From assembly GCF_008630935.1 (NCBI RefSeq), contig NZ_CP043908.1, positions 1,302,001-1,366,000 of the forward strand: DNA of 64,000 nt, written 5' to 3'. Of the stretch, positions 11,738 to 19,581 are shown one piece after another; the first letter of the stretch is position 1; each line of letters starts with the position of its first letter. The translations under genes were made by a program, and so were the position numbers. The notes under the pieces were generated by a model. It saw nothing but the letters and a program-made list of their open reading frames with translations, had not been told where the DNA came from and did no database searches. The DNA comes from Thermodesulfobacterium sp. TA1 (GTDB lineage Bacteria; Desulfobacterota; Thermodesulfobacteria; Thermodesulfobacteriales; Thermodesulfobacteriaceae).

Positions 11738-12118
11738 TTATCTTACAACCTCGGTTTTTATAGATACCCTTTTTACCTCATGCCTTTTTAACAGGTCAAG
11801 CACATCAACCAGCCCTTGCACCTGAGAGGACCTGTCTGCTAAGATAGAGACCTGCACCTCCCCTTTTAAACTTCCTACCAAATCCTCAAGCTCCTTTAGA
11901 CTGACCTTTCTGCCTTCAAAAAAAACCTCTCCCTCCTTGGTAAGGGTTATCTGATAGGTCCTTATTTCGGCCGTCTCTGCAGATTTGGCTTTAGGAAGGT
12001 TTACAGGAATGCTTCCCTGCACGATAAACGTAGCGGTAACAAGCACAATCGTCAATAAAACCAACATGATGTCTACCAAAGGTATCACGTTTATGTAATC
12101 AAACTCCTTTTCTTCCAT
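11738..12118 (-). CDS. exbD: ExbD/TolR-family biopolymer transport protein
   Basis: A 126-residue protein with one N-terminal membrane helix (IPLVDIMLVLLTIVLVTATF) carrying the conserved Asp, followed by a periplasmic domain. It is part of the ExbB-ExbD proton-driven motor. The flanking exbB and tonB genes favour the Ton system over Tol. Confidence 0.9.
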   Translation of the reverse strand: MEEKEFDYINVIPLVDIMLVLLTIVLVTATFIVQGSIPVNLPKAKSAETAEIRTYQITLTKEGEVFFEGRKVSLKELEDLVGSLKGEVQVSILADRSSQVQGLVDVLDLLKRHEVKRVSIKTEVVR

Positions 12119-12135
12119 TCCTGTCCCCTTTTTAA

Positions 12136-12561
12136 CTAACGGTTAAAATGGAGTTCCCATAAGGCAACCTTTTCTTTTACCTTTCTTAAAAGGTAGTTGT
12201 AAAACGCCGTAGAAGGTATGGCTACCAAAAGCCCAACCGCCGTGGCTTTTAAAGCTAAAGCCAACCCTACCATAATCTTTCTGCTGTCAACCATCCCTTC
12301 TTGCCCGATGGTATAAAAAGTGAGCATAATCCCTAAAACCGTCCCTAAAAGCCCAATATAAGGGGCATTAGCCCCAACGGTAGCTATCACATAAAGCCCT
12401 TTCGTCAGGTCTATCTCAAGCTCCTTGGCATGCTTATAGGTTGAAAGCTCAACCCTCCTATAATAACTTAACCTTTCTATCCCTATCGCTATAGAAATCA
12501 CGCTTAACCCAACCAAAACCCCGATTATCCCATAGTCTACCAACCAGATTAAATAGTTCAT
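12136..12561 (-). CDS. exbB: ExbB/TolQ-family motor protein (short form)
   Basis: A 141-residue MotA/TolQ/ExbB proton-channel protein with three membrane segments. The conserved block GANAPYIGLLGTVLGIMLTF is present. The length matches the short ExbB forms of Helicobacter and thermophiles, which lack the extra N-terminal region of E. coli ExbB. It is the first gene of a three-gene leftward unit and is divergent from hemW. Confidence 0.9.
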   Translation of the reverse strand: MNYLIWLVDYGIIGVLVGLSVISIAIGIERLSYYRRVELSTYKHAKELEIDLTKGLYVIATVGANAPYIGLLGTVLGIMLTFYTIGQEGMVDSRKIMVGLALALKATAVGLLVAIPSTAFYNYLLRKVKEKVALWELHFNR

Positions 12562-12695
12562 CCCCTGTCTTCCTCCCTCTTAAACTCAGACTTTCCACAC
12601 TAAACCATAAAAAAATGCTAACAAATATTACTAAACTGATGTTAATACAAAAAAAAAAATTGTCAATCTATCGTTCTTTCTTAACCCTTAAAACC

Positions 12696-12724
12696 TTGCT
12701 AACCCTTATAGCCTGAATTATAAT
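12696..12724 (+). promoter_or_regulatory. hemW promoter (TTGCTA-17-TATAAT)
   Basis: TTGCTA at 12696-12701 and a perfect TATAAT at 12719-12724 are separated by 17 bp. The expected transcription start falls at or within 1 nt of the hemW ATG at 12731, so the mRNA would be leaderless. Confidence 0.7.
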
Positions 12725-12730
12725 ACCCTT

Positions 12731-13876
12731 ATGTCCTTGGTTGAGGCTGCCCTTTACCTTCATGTCCCCTTTTGTCTAAAAAAGTGTCCTTACTGTGATT
12801 TTTACTCTATCCCTCATGTTCCCTCAACTTTAGATGAAAAAGCCTATCTTAAAGCCTTAAAGGCTGAGGTAAGTCAGCTTAAACCCTTCTTGTTCTCTTT
12901 GTTAGACCCAGACCATCTCAGGTTTACCACCTTTTATGTCGGAGGAGGCACCCCTTCCCTTCTTTCTCCTGGGTTTTACCAATCGGTTTTTGAGCTTCTT
13001 GCTTCTGTGTTTAACTTTTCGCCTGAAGAGCTAACCCTTGAAGCCAACCCTGACACCCTCACCCCTGACAAACTAAAAGGTTTCTTGCAGGCAGGTTTTA
13101 ACCGGCTAAGCCTTGGGGTCCAAAGCCTTACGGCAAAGGGCCTAAAAACCCTACAAAGAACCCACGACCTAAAAACCACCCTAAAAGCCTTAGAAACCGC
13201 CTCTTCCCTTTTTAAAAACCTTTCCTTAGACTTTATCTTCGGCTGGAGGCACCAAGGAGAAAAAACCCTAAAAAAAGAGATAGAAACAGCCCTAAGCTTT
13301 TCTCCTACCCACCTTTCTTTTTATGAACTAACCATAGAAAAAAACCGGCCTTTTTCTGGTTTTTCCCCTAAAAAACCCGTGGAAAAGCTCTACCTTGTGA
13401 TAGAGGAAACCCTCAAAACCAGGGGTTTTTTGCGTTATGAAATCTCAAACTATGCTAAACCTGGTTTCGAATGCCAGCACAACCTTTTTTACTGGGAGGT
13501 AAAACCCTACCTCGGGCTTGGTCCCTCGGCAGTCTCGCGGGTCTCAAACCTTAGATGGCAAAACCCGGCAGACCTAAAAGCCTACGCTGAAAACCTGCTG
13601 ATAAAAGGAAAACTTCCCCTAAAAATCATAGAAAGGCTTGATAACCTTGAGTTTGCCAAGGAATATCTCTTTATGGGGTTAAGGCTCCAAAAAGGAATAG
13701 ACCTAAAAAGACTTAAAAACGAGTTTGGCTACACCTTAAAAGAAGACCTGTTAAAAAACCTTTCTAAAAAAGGTTTGATAGAAAAAAGAGACCACAGCCT
13801 AACCCTTACGTTTAAAGGTAAACTCTTACACAATCAGGTGGTAAAACTGCTATGGAAGGCCTTGCTCAAGACCTAA
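12731..13876 (+). CDS. hemW: HemW-type radical SAM heme chaperone
   Basis: A 381-residue radical SAM protein of the coproporphyrinogen III oxidase-like family. The cluster motif is HVPFCLKKCPYC (Cys about 15, 19, 22), the SAM motif is GGGTPS, and the C-terminal HemN-type region is present. HemW proteins bind and deliver heme rather than oxidise coproporphyrinogen. True HemN has a further N-terminal region missing here. No Shine-Dalgarno is visible, and the -10 box lies so close that the transcript is probably leaderless. trmN overlaps its 3' end by 25 nt. Confidence 0.9.
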   Translation: MSLVEAALYLHVPFCLKKCPYCDFYSIPHVPSTLDEKAYLKALKAEVSQLKPFLFSLLDPDHLRFTTFYVGGGTPSLLSPGFYQSVFELLASVFNFSPEELTLEANPDTLTPDKLKGFLQAGFNRLSLGVQSLTAKGLKTLQRTHDLKTTLKALETASSLFKNLSLDFIFGWRHQGEKTLKKEIETALSFSPTHLSFYELTIEKNRPFSGFSPKKPVEKLYLVIEETLKTRGFLRYEISNYAKPGFECQHNLFYWEVKPYLGLGPSAVSRVSNLRWQNPADLKAYAENLLIKGKLPLKIIERLDNLEFAKEYLFMGLRLQKGIDLKRLKNEFGYTLKEDLLKNLSKKGLIEKRDHSLTLTFKGKLLHNQVVKLLWKALLKT

Positions 13877-14586
13877 CCCTTACCTCCTTTTTTCAAGGCA
13901 GATTAAAGGTCTACCAGCCTAAAAAGGGCTATCGGTTTGGGATAGACGCCTTGCTTTTGGGTCATTTTTTAAGACTAAAACCTGAAGAAAAGGCACTTGA
14001 GGTTGGAGCTGGGTCTGGGATAGTCTCCCTGATGGCTGCGCTAAAATACCCTAAGGCTAAACTCTGGGCACTTGAGGTTGACCCTGTTTTCGTGTCCTGC
14101 CTTAAAAAAAACCTTCAGGAAAACCAACTCAAAAACCCTGTTTTTTTGGTAAAAGGAGACATCCTAAAAAGCCCTTTTAAACAAGAAAGGTTTGACGTAG
14201 TCTTCTCTAACCCACCTTATTTTAAGGTTGGTTGCGGAAGGCAAAGCCCAGACCCTCTTAAAAATCTGGCTAAAAGAGAAATAGGTTTAAGCCTAAAAAA
14301 TTTTCTAAAAAACGTAGCCAGACTGCTTAAAAACCGAGGAAGACTTTACCTGATTTTTACCGCCCTAAGGACCGCTGAACTCATCTCTGCCTTAAAGGAA
14401 ACAAGGCTTGAGCCTAAAACCTTAAGGTTTGTCCATTCCTACCCTGGGGATAACGCCCGGTTTGTCTTGGTTGAGGCGGTAAAACTTGCAGGAGAAGAAA
14501 CCTTAGTTTTACCCCCACTTTTTATCTACGAAAAAAGAAAAGGAGTCTATACCCAAGAGGTAAAAGCCATGTTAGAAGGTTTTTAA
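13852..14586 (+). CDS. TrmN6/YfiC-like N6-adenine methyltransferase
   Basis: A 244-residue class I SAM methyltransferase. Motif I is ALEVGAGSGIVSL and the catalytic NPPY motif lies in FDVVFSNPPYF. The start GRLKVYQPKKGYRFGIDALLL is the signature of the tRNA1(Val) A37 N6-methyltransferase family. The exact tRNA or rRNA target is not shown by sequence. It overlaps hemW, implying translational coupling, and is followed by two terminator hairpins. Confidence 0.83.
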   Translation: MEGLAQDLTLTSFFQGRLKVYQPKKGYRFGIDALLLGHFLRLKPEEKALEVGAGSGIVSLMAALKYPKAKLWALEVDPVFVSCLKKNLQENQLKNPVFLVKGDILKSPFKQERFDVVFSNPPYFKVGCGRQSPDPLKNLAKREIGLSLKNFLKNVARLLKNRGRLYLIFTALRTAELISALKETRLEPKTLRFVHSYPGDNARFVLVEAVKLAGEETLVLPPLFIYEKRKGVYTQEVKAMLEGF

Positions 14587-14610
14587 GCCATTATTTAAGC
14601 CTTTAAAACA

Positions 14611-14640
14611 AAAAGGGGCAACCGGTTGGTTGCCCCTTTT
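14611..14640. terminator. Bidirectional terminator hairpin between trmN and the porin
   Basis: AAAAGGGGCAACC pairs with GGTTGCCCCTTTT (13 bp, perfect) around GGTT. Both strands show a T run after the stem, so it can end the porin transcript leftward and the hemW-trmN transcript rightward. Confidence 0.88.
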
Positions 14641-14650
14641 AAAACTAACC

Positions 14651-14677
14651 AAGGCAGGCACTTAGCCTGCCTTTTTT
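14651..14677 (+). terminator. Second terminator after trmN
   Basis: AAGGCAGGC and GCCTGCCTT form a 9-bp stem with a 5-nt loop, followed by TTTT on the plus strand. It ends 9 nt before the porin stop codon. Confidence 0.78.
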
Positions 14678-14685
14678 ATCCCTTT

Positions 14686-15981
14686 TTAGAACATGGTCTG
14701 GATGTAGAGGTACCAGTCGGTGATAGAATCTTCAAGCTCCTTTTCCTTCAAATATGCCTTGGCTGCGTCGTCATAGCTAACCTTGTCAAAACCAAGGGAT
14801 ACCTTGGCAGCCTGACCCTTGAGGTAGTAGTTAAGAGCAACCCCCCAACGGTCAAAGGTAAAATCTTTCTTGTCACCGGATACACCGTCAGCTTCTACGT
14901 TTTCATACCTGATGGCAAGGGCTGGCTTTCCAAAACCAACGACCGCATCATAAAGAAGCTGTCCCTGAGCATACCAGATGGTAGTATCTCCTTTTTTAAT
15001 ATCTGAAGTAGTTTCGTTATAGAAATGGCTGTCGTTTAACTTGATGTAGCCAACCTGAAGGTTAGGCACCCAACAACCAAACTTCTTTTCAAAGAAAAGG
15101 TCAGCCGTCCAACCATCAGCCTCTAAACTGCTGGCGCTGCTAGAATAATTACCTTTATCATAAAGCTTTTCTTTGTAGTAGCCAAGACCTATGGTAAGAA
15201 CATCCTTTTTACCAAGGTAGGTGTCAGAAACCTTACCAGCCGGAGAAGAGGTAGACTCTGGGGCAAACCCAAGCATAGTTGGGGTAAACTCAACCCTGGC
15301 TACCCACTGATAATTTTTAAAAGGCTTACCTCCCCTTTGATTTTCGTTAAACACACCGACATTATACCTAAACATACCGTTAGCGATGTCTCCGTGCACA
15401 TACAAACCACCATCAACCTTTCCAATAAGGTCTAAAGGTTTGTTACTAATATTATATTTGTTTCCTTTTCCTTTAACAGCCTCAAAAATTCCTTTAGCAT
15501 CATCACCACCCTTATCATACCAAGCATCGGTAGGAATGATTAAGCTATAAGAAGAGGTCATCTGATTCCTGGTAAAAGGCACCCTCACCTTTCCTGCCCT
15601 TACCTGAAGCTCAGGCATAAACACAAAGTTAACCCCACCTTCAGAGAAAACTACCTTATTGTCTTTAGCATAACCACCTGCTTTCTCCTTTACGAATTTC
15701 TCATCATAAGCACCGGCAGCGTTCCACTCACCATAAAACTGGACCATCTTGCTTACCTGACCAGAGATGTAAAAACGAGAATCCTTGACGTCAAAAACCT
15801 TTTTAGTGTAATCATTGCTCTTTGCCCTTTCATCAAAGTGCTGATACATAATCTTCATGTTGTAGCCAAAGTCTGCAAAGGTGTCTTCGTCCACCTTGAT
15901 CTGTGCAGCCTGAGAACTGACTGCATAACCTAAAACTAAAGCACCTGCCACACCTAAAACCTTCCATCTTGCTACCTTCAT
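14686..15981 (-). CDS. Outer-membrane porin (beta-barrel)
   Basis: A 431-residue protein with a signal peptide (residues 1-25, cleavage near SSQAAQ). The body alternates short hydrophobic and polar strands, and the chain ends in Phe (YIQTMF), the usual C-terminal signature of outer-membrane barrels. The VRAGKVRVPFTRNQ region resembles phosphate-selective porins (OprO/P), but specificity cannot be assigned. A strong AGGAGG precedes the ATG, two consensus promoters lie upstream and a strong terminator follows. This fits a major outer-membrane protein. Confidence 0.82.
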   Translation of the reverse strand: MKVARWKVLGVAGALVLGYAVSSQAAQIKVDEDTFADFGYNMKIMYQHFDERAKSNDYTKKVFDVKDSRFYISGQVSKMVQFYGEWNAAGAYDEKFVKEKAGGYAKDNKVVFSEGGVNFVFMPELQVRAGKVRVPFTRNQMTSSYSLIIPTDAWYDKGGDDAKGIFEAVKGKGNKYNISNKPLDLIGKVDGGLYVHGDIANGMFRYNVGVFNENQRGGKPFKNYQWVARVEFTPTMLGFAPESTSSPAGKVSDTYLGKKDVLTIGLGYYKEKLYDKGNYSSSASSLEADGWTADLFFEKKFGCWVPNLQVGYIKLNDSHFYNETTSDIKKGDTTIWYAQGQLLYDAVVGFGKPALAIRYENVEADGVSGDKKDFTFDRWGVALNYYLKGQAAKVSLGFDKVSYDDAAKAYLKEKELEDSITDWYLYIQTMF

Positions 15982-16050
15982 GCCACACCTCCTTTATTTT
16001 TTCTTTTTAAAAACCTAATGTCCTAAACCAAAAAAACACAAACCTTTAAA

Positions 16051-16079
16051 AAAATAAACACAAAATCCCGTTTTGTCAA
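16051..16079 (-). promoter_or_regulatory. Proximal porin promoter (TTGACA-17-TATTTT)
   Basis: On the minus strand, TTGACA (16079-16074) and TATTTT (16056-16051) have a 17-bp spacer. Predicted transcription start is about 60 nt before the porin ATG. Confidence 0.72.
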
Positions 16080-16213
16080 CCCTTTAAAACCCTCACCAAC
16101 CAACACCAACCCAAACCTCTACCCAAAACCTCAAAAAAAGCTCCCTACAACCTCTCGCTACAATCTCTACAAAAACCGCCCTTTCAAAGACCTAATAAAC
16201 TTCCATACTTGGT

Positions 16214-16242
16214 TTTATACTACAGACCTTACTTTTTGTCAA
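16214..16242 (-). promoter_or_regulatory. Distal porin promoter (TTGACA-17-TATAAA)
   Basis: On the minus strand, perfect TTGACA (16242-16237) and TATAAA (16219-16214) are spaced 17 bp. This is the best sigma-70-type match in the window, about 235 nt upstream of the porin. Confidence 0.75.
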
Positions 16243-16372
16243 GCCGAATTTAAGCTTTTTTTTATTGATTAGACTTAATAAAAACATATTAGACCGTATT
16301 GTTTGATAAAAACTTCTTTTTTTACAAATTTACGCTCTTTTTCTTTGATTTTTAATCATATCTATTTTTAAC

Positions 16373-17149
16373 CTAAGAAATTTTCAAGGGTTCAAGCCTT
16401 ATGCCTTTTCCCCAAACCAAAAGCTTTTCTCCTAAAAGACACACCACCCCTAAAAGGTCTTCTACCTTTTTTGCCTTTTTTATGACCTTGTCAAAGTCCC
16501 TGTCCTCTTTTAGCTGGTTCCCAAAGGCAGTAGCCAAGGCGTCTGCTACCGAGGCTTTTTTATGGACCACCGTTACCGCATCAGCCCTTCCAAAGCTTAG
16601 GCTGTGTCCTATCTTGCCAGAAGAGGTGCAAACCCCGCAAGGCATAAAACAAGAAGGCACGACCAAACAAACCTTTTGAGAAAAGGGAGACTCTATCCCT
16701 GCAAACAAAGCCACCTTGGCATCCTTTTTAAGCCATAAAAACACGTCTCCCCCGTTTTCTACCACCACCTGAGAGGTCAACCCTTGAGCAACAAGCGCCC
16801 TTCCAACCTCTTCAGCAATCGCCCCAGCCACAGCCGCCATAGGACCAACCCCTGCCACCTCTCCTGCCAAAAACATCTCCTTTACCAAAACCGGCGCCTC
16901 TGGGTCAAAAGGCAAAGGCCTAAGGCTTGCTAAAAACTCAGGCCTTTTTAACAGATAAGCCTCAAGAGGAAGACGTATCTCCCGCACAAGAGACCAAACC
17001 TGAGGGCTTAAATCCCTTTCTGCCACCACCAAAAGGTCGGTCTCTTTATAAACCACCCGAAACCTGCAAAGCTCACCACTAACCAAACTGCGGTAAAAAG
17101 GGACCTGACCATAAAGGTCGGCTTTAAGGGCTTTTCCCTTTTCCTCCAT
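16373..17149 (-). CDS. UPF0280 (ApbE-like fold) family protein
   Basis: A 258-residue protein matching the UPF0280 pattern, with GVGPMAAVAGAIAEEVGR in the middle and VENGGDVFLW after it. The fold relates to ApbE flavin transferase, but function is unestablished. The family is common in methanogens and sulfate reducers. Cys residues in FMPCGVC could bind metal or a cofactor. It lies 22 nt after the fumarase-beta gene. Confidence 0.82.
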   Translation of the reverse strand: MEEKGKALKADLYGQVPFYRSLVSGELCRFRVVYKETDLLVVAERDLSPQVWSLVREIRLPLEAYLLKRPEFLASLRPLPFDPEAPVLVKEMFLAGEVAGVGPMAAVAGAIAEEVGRALVAQGLTSQVVVENGGDVFLWLKKDAKVALFAGIESPFSQKVCLVVPSCFMPCGVCTSSGKIGHSLSFGRADAVTVVHKKASVADALATAFGNQLKEDRDFDKVIKKAKKVEDLLGVVCLLGEKLLVWGKGIRLEPLKIS

Positions 17150-17171
17150 CCAAACCTACTTTTAAAGTAAT

Positions 17172-17729
17172 CTACATAGAATAAAAATCCTCTCCGACAA
17201 CAGTATTTATCACCACCGCCGGAAAGTCTCTCACCTTTATCCGAAAAAAAGCCTCTGGACCAAGGTCTTCCCAACCAACAACCTCTACCTTTTCCACAAA
17301 CCGACTAAGAAAAGCCCCAGCCCCTCCAAAAGTAGCCAAATAAACCGCCTGATACCTTTTCATCAACTCAACCACCTTGGAAGACCTCTTACCCTTGCCG
17401 ATGGTAGCCGCAAGCCCAAGGGCTAAAAAATCCTCCATATAGGCATCCATCCTGGTTGAAGTCGTAGGCCCACATGCCCCGATAATCCTTCCCTCTGGGG
17501 CAGGGGTAGGACCCACATAATACATCGCCTGGTTGGTAAAATCAAAGGAAAAACTTCCCTCTTTTAACGCCTGAAGTATCCTGCGGTGGGTGGCATCCCT
17601 CCCACATAAAACCCAACCACAAATCAACACAGGCTCCCCTGGCAAAAGCCCATCAAGCCTTCCTCTATCCTCAAGAGGAAAATAAAGCCTCTTAGCCTTA
17701 GAAAAAAACTGTTTAAAAAACTCACCCAT
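17172..17729 (-). CDS. Class I fumarase/tartrate dehydratase beta subunit
   Basis: A 185-residue protein equal to the C-terminal, substrate-binding half of Fe-S class I fumarases. The motifs GRDATHRRI and IIGACGPTTSTRMD are diagnostic. The alpha subunit carrying the [4Fe-4S] site is not adjacent, although the two are usually neighbours. Either it lies elsewhere or the beta domain acts with another partner. The gene follows the Rrf2 regulator by 37 nt and precedes UPF0280. Confidence 0.88.
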   Translation of the reverse strand: MGEFFKQFFSKAKRLYFPLEDRGRLDGLLPGEPVLICGWVLCGRDATHRRILQALKEGSFSFDFTNQAMYYVGPTPAPEGRIIGACGPTTSTRMDAYMEDFLALGLAATIGKGKRSSKVVELMKRYQAVYLATFGGAGAFLSRFVEKVEVVGWEDLGPEAFFRIKVRDFPAVVINTVVGEDFYSM

Positions 17730-17766
17730 CTCAGCAAATCACCATCAACTCGTTTAGTAAGTCTGC

Positions 17767-18222
17767 TTAACAACAACCGGCAGTAATCGTCTCAACCAAC
17801 TTTTTCTTGTCTTTCTCGGTCTCCACCCTCAAAAGGTCCCCAAGCTTAACCTGCTTAAGCAGACACTCTATATACTGCCCGATTTTTTTCCAGATAGGAT
17901 AAGCCACGCACTCTTCTACATCCTCACAGCCCTCTCCAGGGTCTATACAAGAGGCAATACACACAGGTCCCTCAAGAGGCTCAAGGATTTCATAAAGAGA
18001 TACCTCGTCAGGATGTTTCCTTAAAACATAACCGCCCCCTGGCCCACGAGAAGACTTGATAAGCCTTGACTGACGCAACCGGTTTAAAATCTGCGCTAAA
18101 TAAACCCGAGAAATGTTTTGACTGGCAGAAATCTCCTCCAAAGTAACCCCGTTGGGATAAGCCTTGGCTATCTCATACATCGCCCTTACGGCATACCTAC
18201 CTTTGGTCGAAAGCTTAAACAT
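17767..18222 (-). CDS. Rrf2/IscR-family transcriptional regulator
   Basis: A 151-residue winged-helix protein. The N terminus (LSTKGRYAVRAMYEIA) and recognition region (SRVYLAQILNRLRQSRLIKSSRGPGGGY) are typical Rrf2. Cys residues in VCIASCIDPGEGCEDVEEC sit where IscR binds its [2Fe-2S] cluster, with one or two extra, and the chain ends in GCC. It probably senses Fe-S status, and as first gene of its unit may autoregulate with the fumarase-beta and UPF0280 genes. Confidence 0.88.
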   Translation of the reverse strand: MFKLSTKGRYAVRAMYEIAKAYPNGVTLEEISASQNISRVYLAQILNRLRQSRLIKSSRGPGGGYVLRKHPDEVSLYEILEPLEGPVCIASCIDPGEGCEDVEECVAYPIWKKIGQYIECLLKQVKLGDLLRVETEKDKKKLVETITAGCC

Positions 18223-18342
18223 AACCCATCACCCCTCTTAAAAGTAATTTTAAAGCTATTTAAATATACTTAGCTTATTTTAATATAAAATTTAATTATT
18301 ACAAGATATCTTTGAAAAAATTTTTTTAAAATAAACTTTAAA

Positions 18343-18370
18343 AGTATACTCTTAAGCTCAATTTTTTCAA
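18343..18370 (-). promoter_or_regulatory. Rrf2 promoter candidate (TTGAAA-16-TATACT)
   Basis: On the minus strand, TTGAAA (18370-18365) and TATACT (18348-18343) are spaced 16 bp, about 120 nt upstream of the Rrf2 start codon. Confidence 0.5.
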
Positions 18371-18614
18371 CACAGTCTGCCGTTTGGGTCAAACCCTTTT
18401 TAAACACCGCAAGTCAAACCAAAAAACCTTCAGCCCAAACACAAAGCCTCCTTATATTAAACCTTTTTAAGCTTAAGGCAAGCCTCTGGTTTAACCTATC
18501 ATTTTTTAAGCCTACAACCTCTGGGGGATGCCTTTGGGGGGTTGGGGATGGAACACGGTAAAGGTTTAAAGGGGGGGGTTTTAAAAATTTTAAAGTTTTT
18601 TTAGGTTTAAAAAG

Positions 18615-18642
18615 TTGACAAAACTTTAATTTAGGTTATTTT
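18615..18642 (+). promoter_or_regulatory. tRNA-Phe promoter (TTGACA-16-TATTTT)
   Basis: TTGACA at 18615-18620 and TATTTT at 18637-18642, spacer 16 bp. The start site would lie about 6 nt before the mature tRNA 5' end. Confidence 0.65.
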
Positions 18643-18654
18643 AGATAACAGGTT

Positions 18655-18727
<73 letters not shown>

Positions 18728-18756
18728 CCTCCAATAATTTCTCTTTTTAGGTCTAC

Positions 18757-19581
18757 ATGCAAGTACGTCCCATCGCTAAGCCTCAAAAGGCTCGTCTTGA
18801 AAACCTTGCGGTAGTGCTGGTAAACCCGATGTATTCTGAAAACATCGGTGCTGCAGCCAGAGCCTGTGCTAATTTTGGGGTGCCTAACCTTATCGTCGTA
18901 AACCCTGAGAGTCTTGACGAAGAAAAAATGAAGGCGATGGCTACTAAAGCAGGGATTCCTATAATAGAAAGCATGCAAGTTTTTCCAGACCTGGAATCTG
19001 CTTTAAAAGATTTTCGGTATGTGGTAGGCACAACCGCCAGGCTTGGCAGAAGAAGGATGGTCTATCACACCCCTAAGGAGATAGCCCCTTATTTATGTGA
19101 GCTTTCGGTAAACAACCGGATAGCCATCCTTTTTGGAAACGAAAGGTTTGGGCTTTCAAACGAAGATTTAGGGCTTTGTGATAAGGTGGTTACCATCCCC
19201 ACCACCGAGCATGCCTCCCTTAACGTAGCCCAAGCGGTGGTAATCATCCTTTATGAAATCTTTCAGCACGCAGGAGAGCCGGTTTTTCCTAAACCTCAGT
19301 TGGCAACCCAGCATGAACTTTCTATCATGTATAAAATCATAGAGGCAACCTTAGCGACTATAGACTACATCCCCCATGAAAACCAGGTATTGTGGCTTAC
19401 CAACATCCGCCGTTTTCTGTCAAGGCTTGAGCTTACCTCAAAAGAGGTAAAAATCATCCAAGGGTTTTGCAGACAACTGCTCTGGGCCTTGGGGAAAGAG
19501 ATTAAGCTTTCTTCTCAAGAAGAGAAAGAACCTCAAAGTGATAGGTCTGAGGAAACATATCAAACAGATAAACCTTCTTAA
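18757..19581 (+). CDS. trmJ: TrmJ-like tRNA (Cm32/Um32) 2'-O-methyltransferase
   Basis: A 274-residue SPOUT (TrmH/SpoU) methyltransferase. Motifs visible are NPMYSENIGAAARA (motif 1), LFGNERFGLSNEDL (motif 2) and HASLNVAQAVVIILYE (motif 3, knot). The C-terminal extension with a helical domain matches TrmJ rather than TrmL. It lies directly after tRNA-Phe with no separate promoter seen. Its last 80 nt overlap the convergent rlmD gene. Confidence 0.87.
   Translation: MQVRPIAKPQKARLENLAVVLVNPMYSENIGAAARACANFGVPNLIVVNPESLDEEKMKAMATKAGIPIIESMQVFPDLESALKDFRYVVGTTARLGRRRMVYHTPKEIAPYLCELSVNNRIAILFGNERFGLSNEDLGLCDKVVTIPTTEHASLNVAQAVVIILYEIFQHAGEPVFPKPQLATQHELSIMYKIIEATLATIDYIPHENQVLWLTNIRRFLSRLELTSKEVKIIQGFCRQLLWALGKEIKLSSQEEKEPQSDRSEETYQTDKPS

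Larger units (their letters stand above)
15982..16372. other. Porin upstream region, no gene seen
   Basis: About 390 bp without a plausible gene. It holds the two porin promoters listed separately and otherwise C-rich and AT-rich unstructured sequence. Confidence 0.7.
18223..18654. other. Intergenic region between the Rrf2 gene and tRNA-Phe
   Basis: About 430 bp without a convincing gene. It contains the divergent promoters for the Rrf2 gene and tRNA-Phe, long AT tracts, and a G-run near 18570. Confidence 0.6.

Noticed and set aside
12562-12695. Fur box upstream of exbB
   Set aside because: No match resembling the GATAATGATAATCATTATC consensus. A TTGACA is present on the minus strand but no -10 at suitable spacing.
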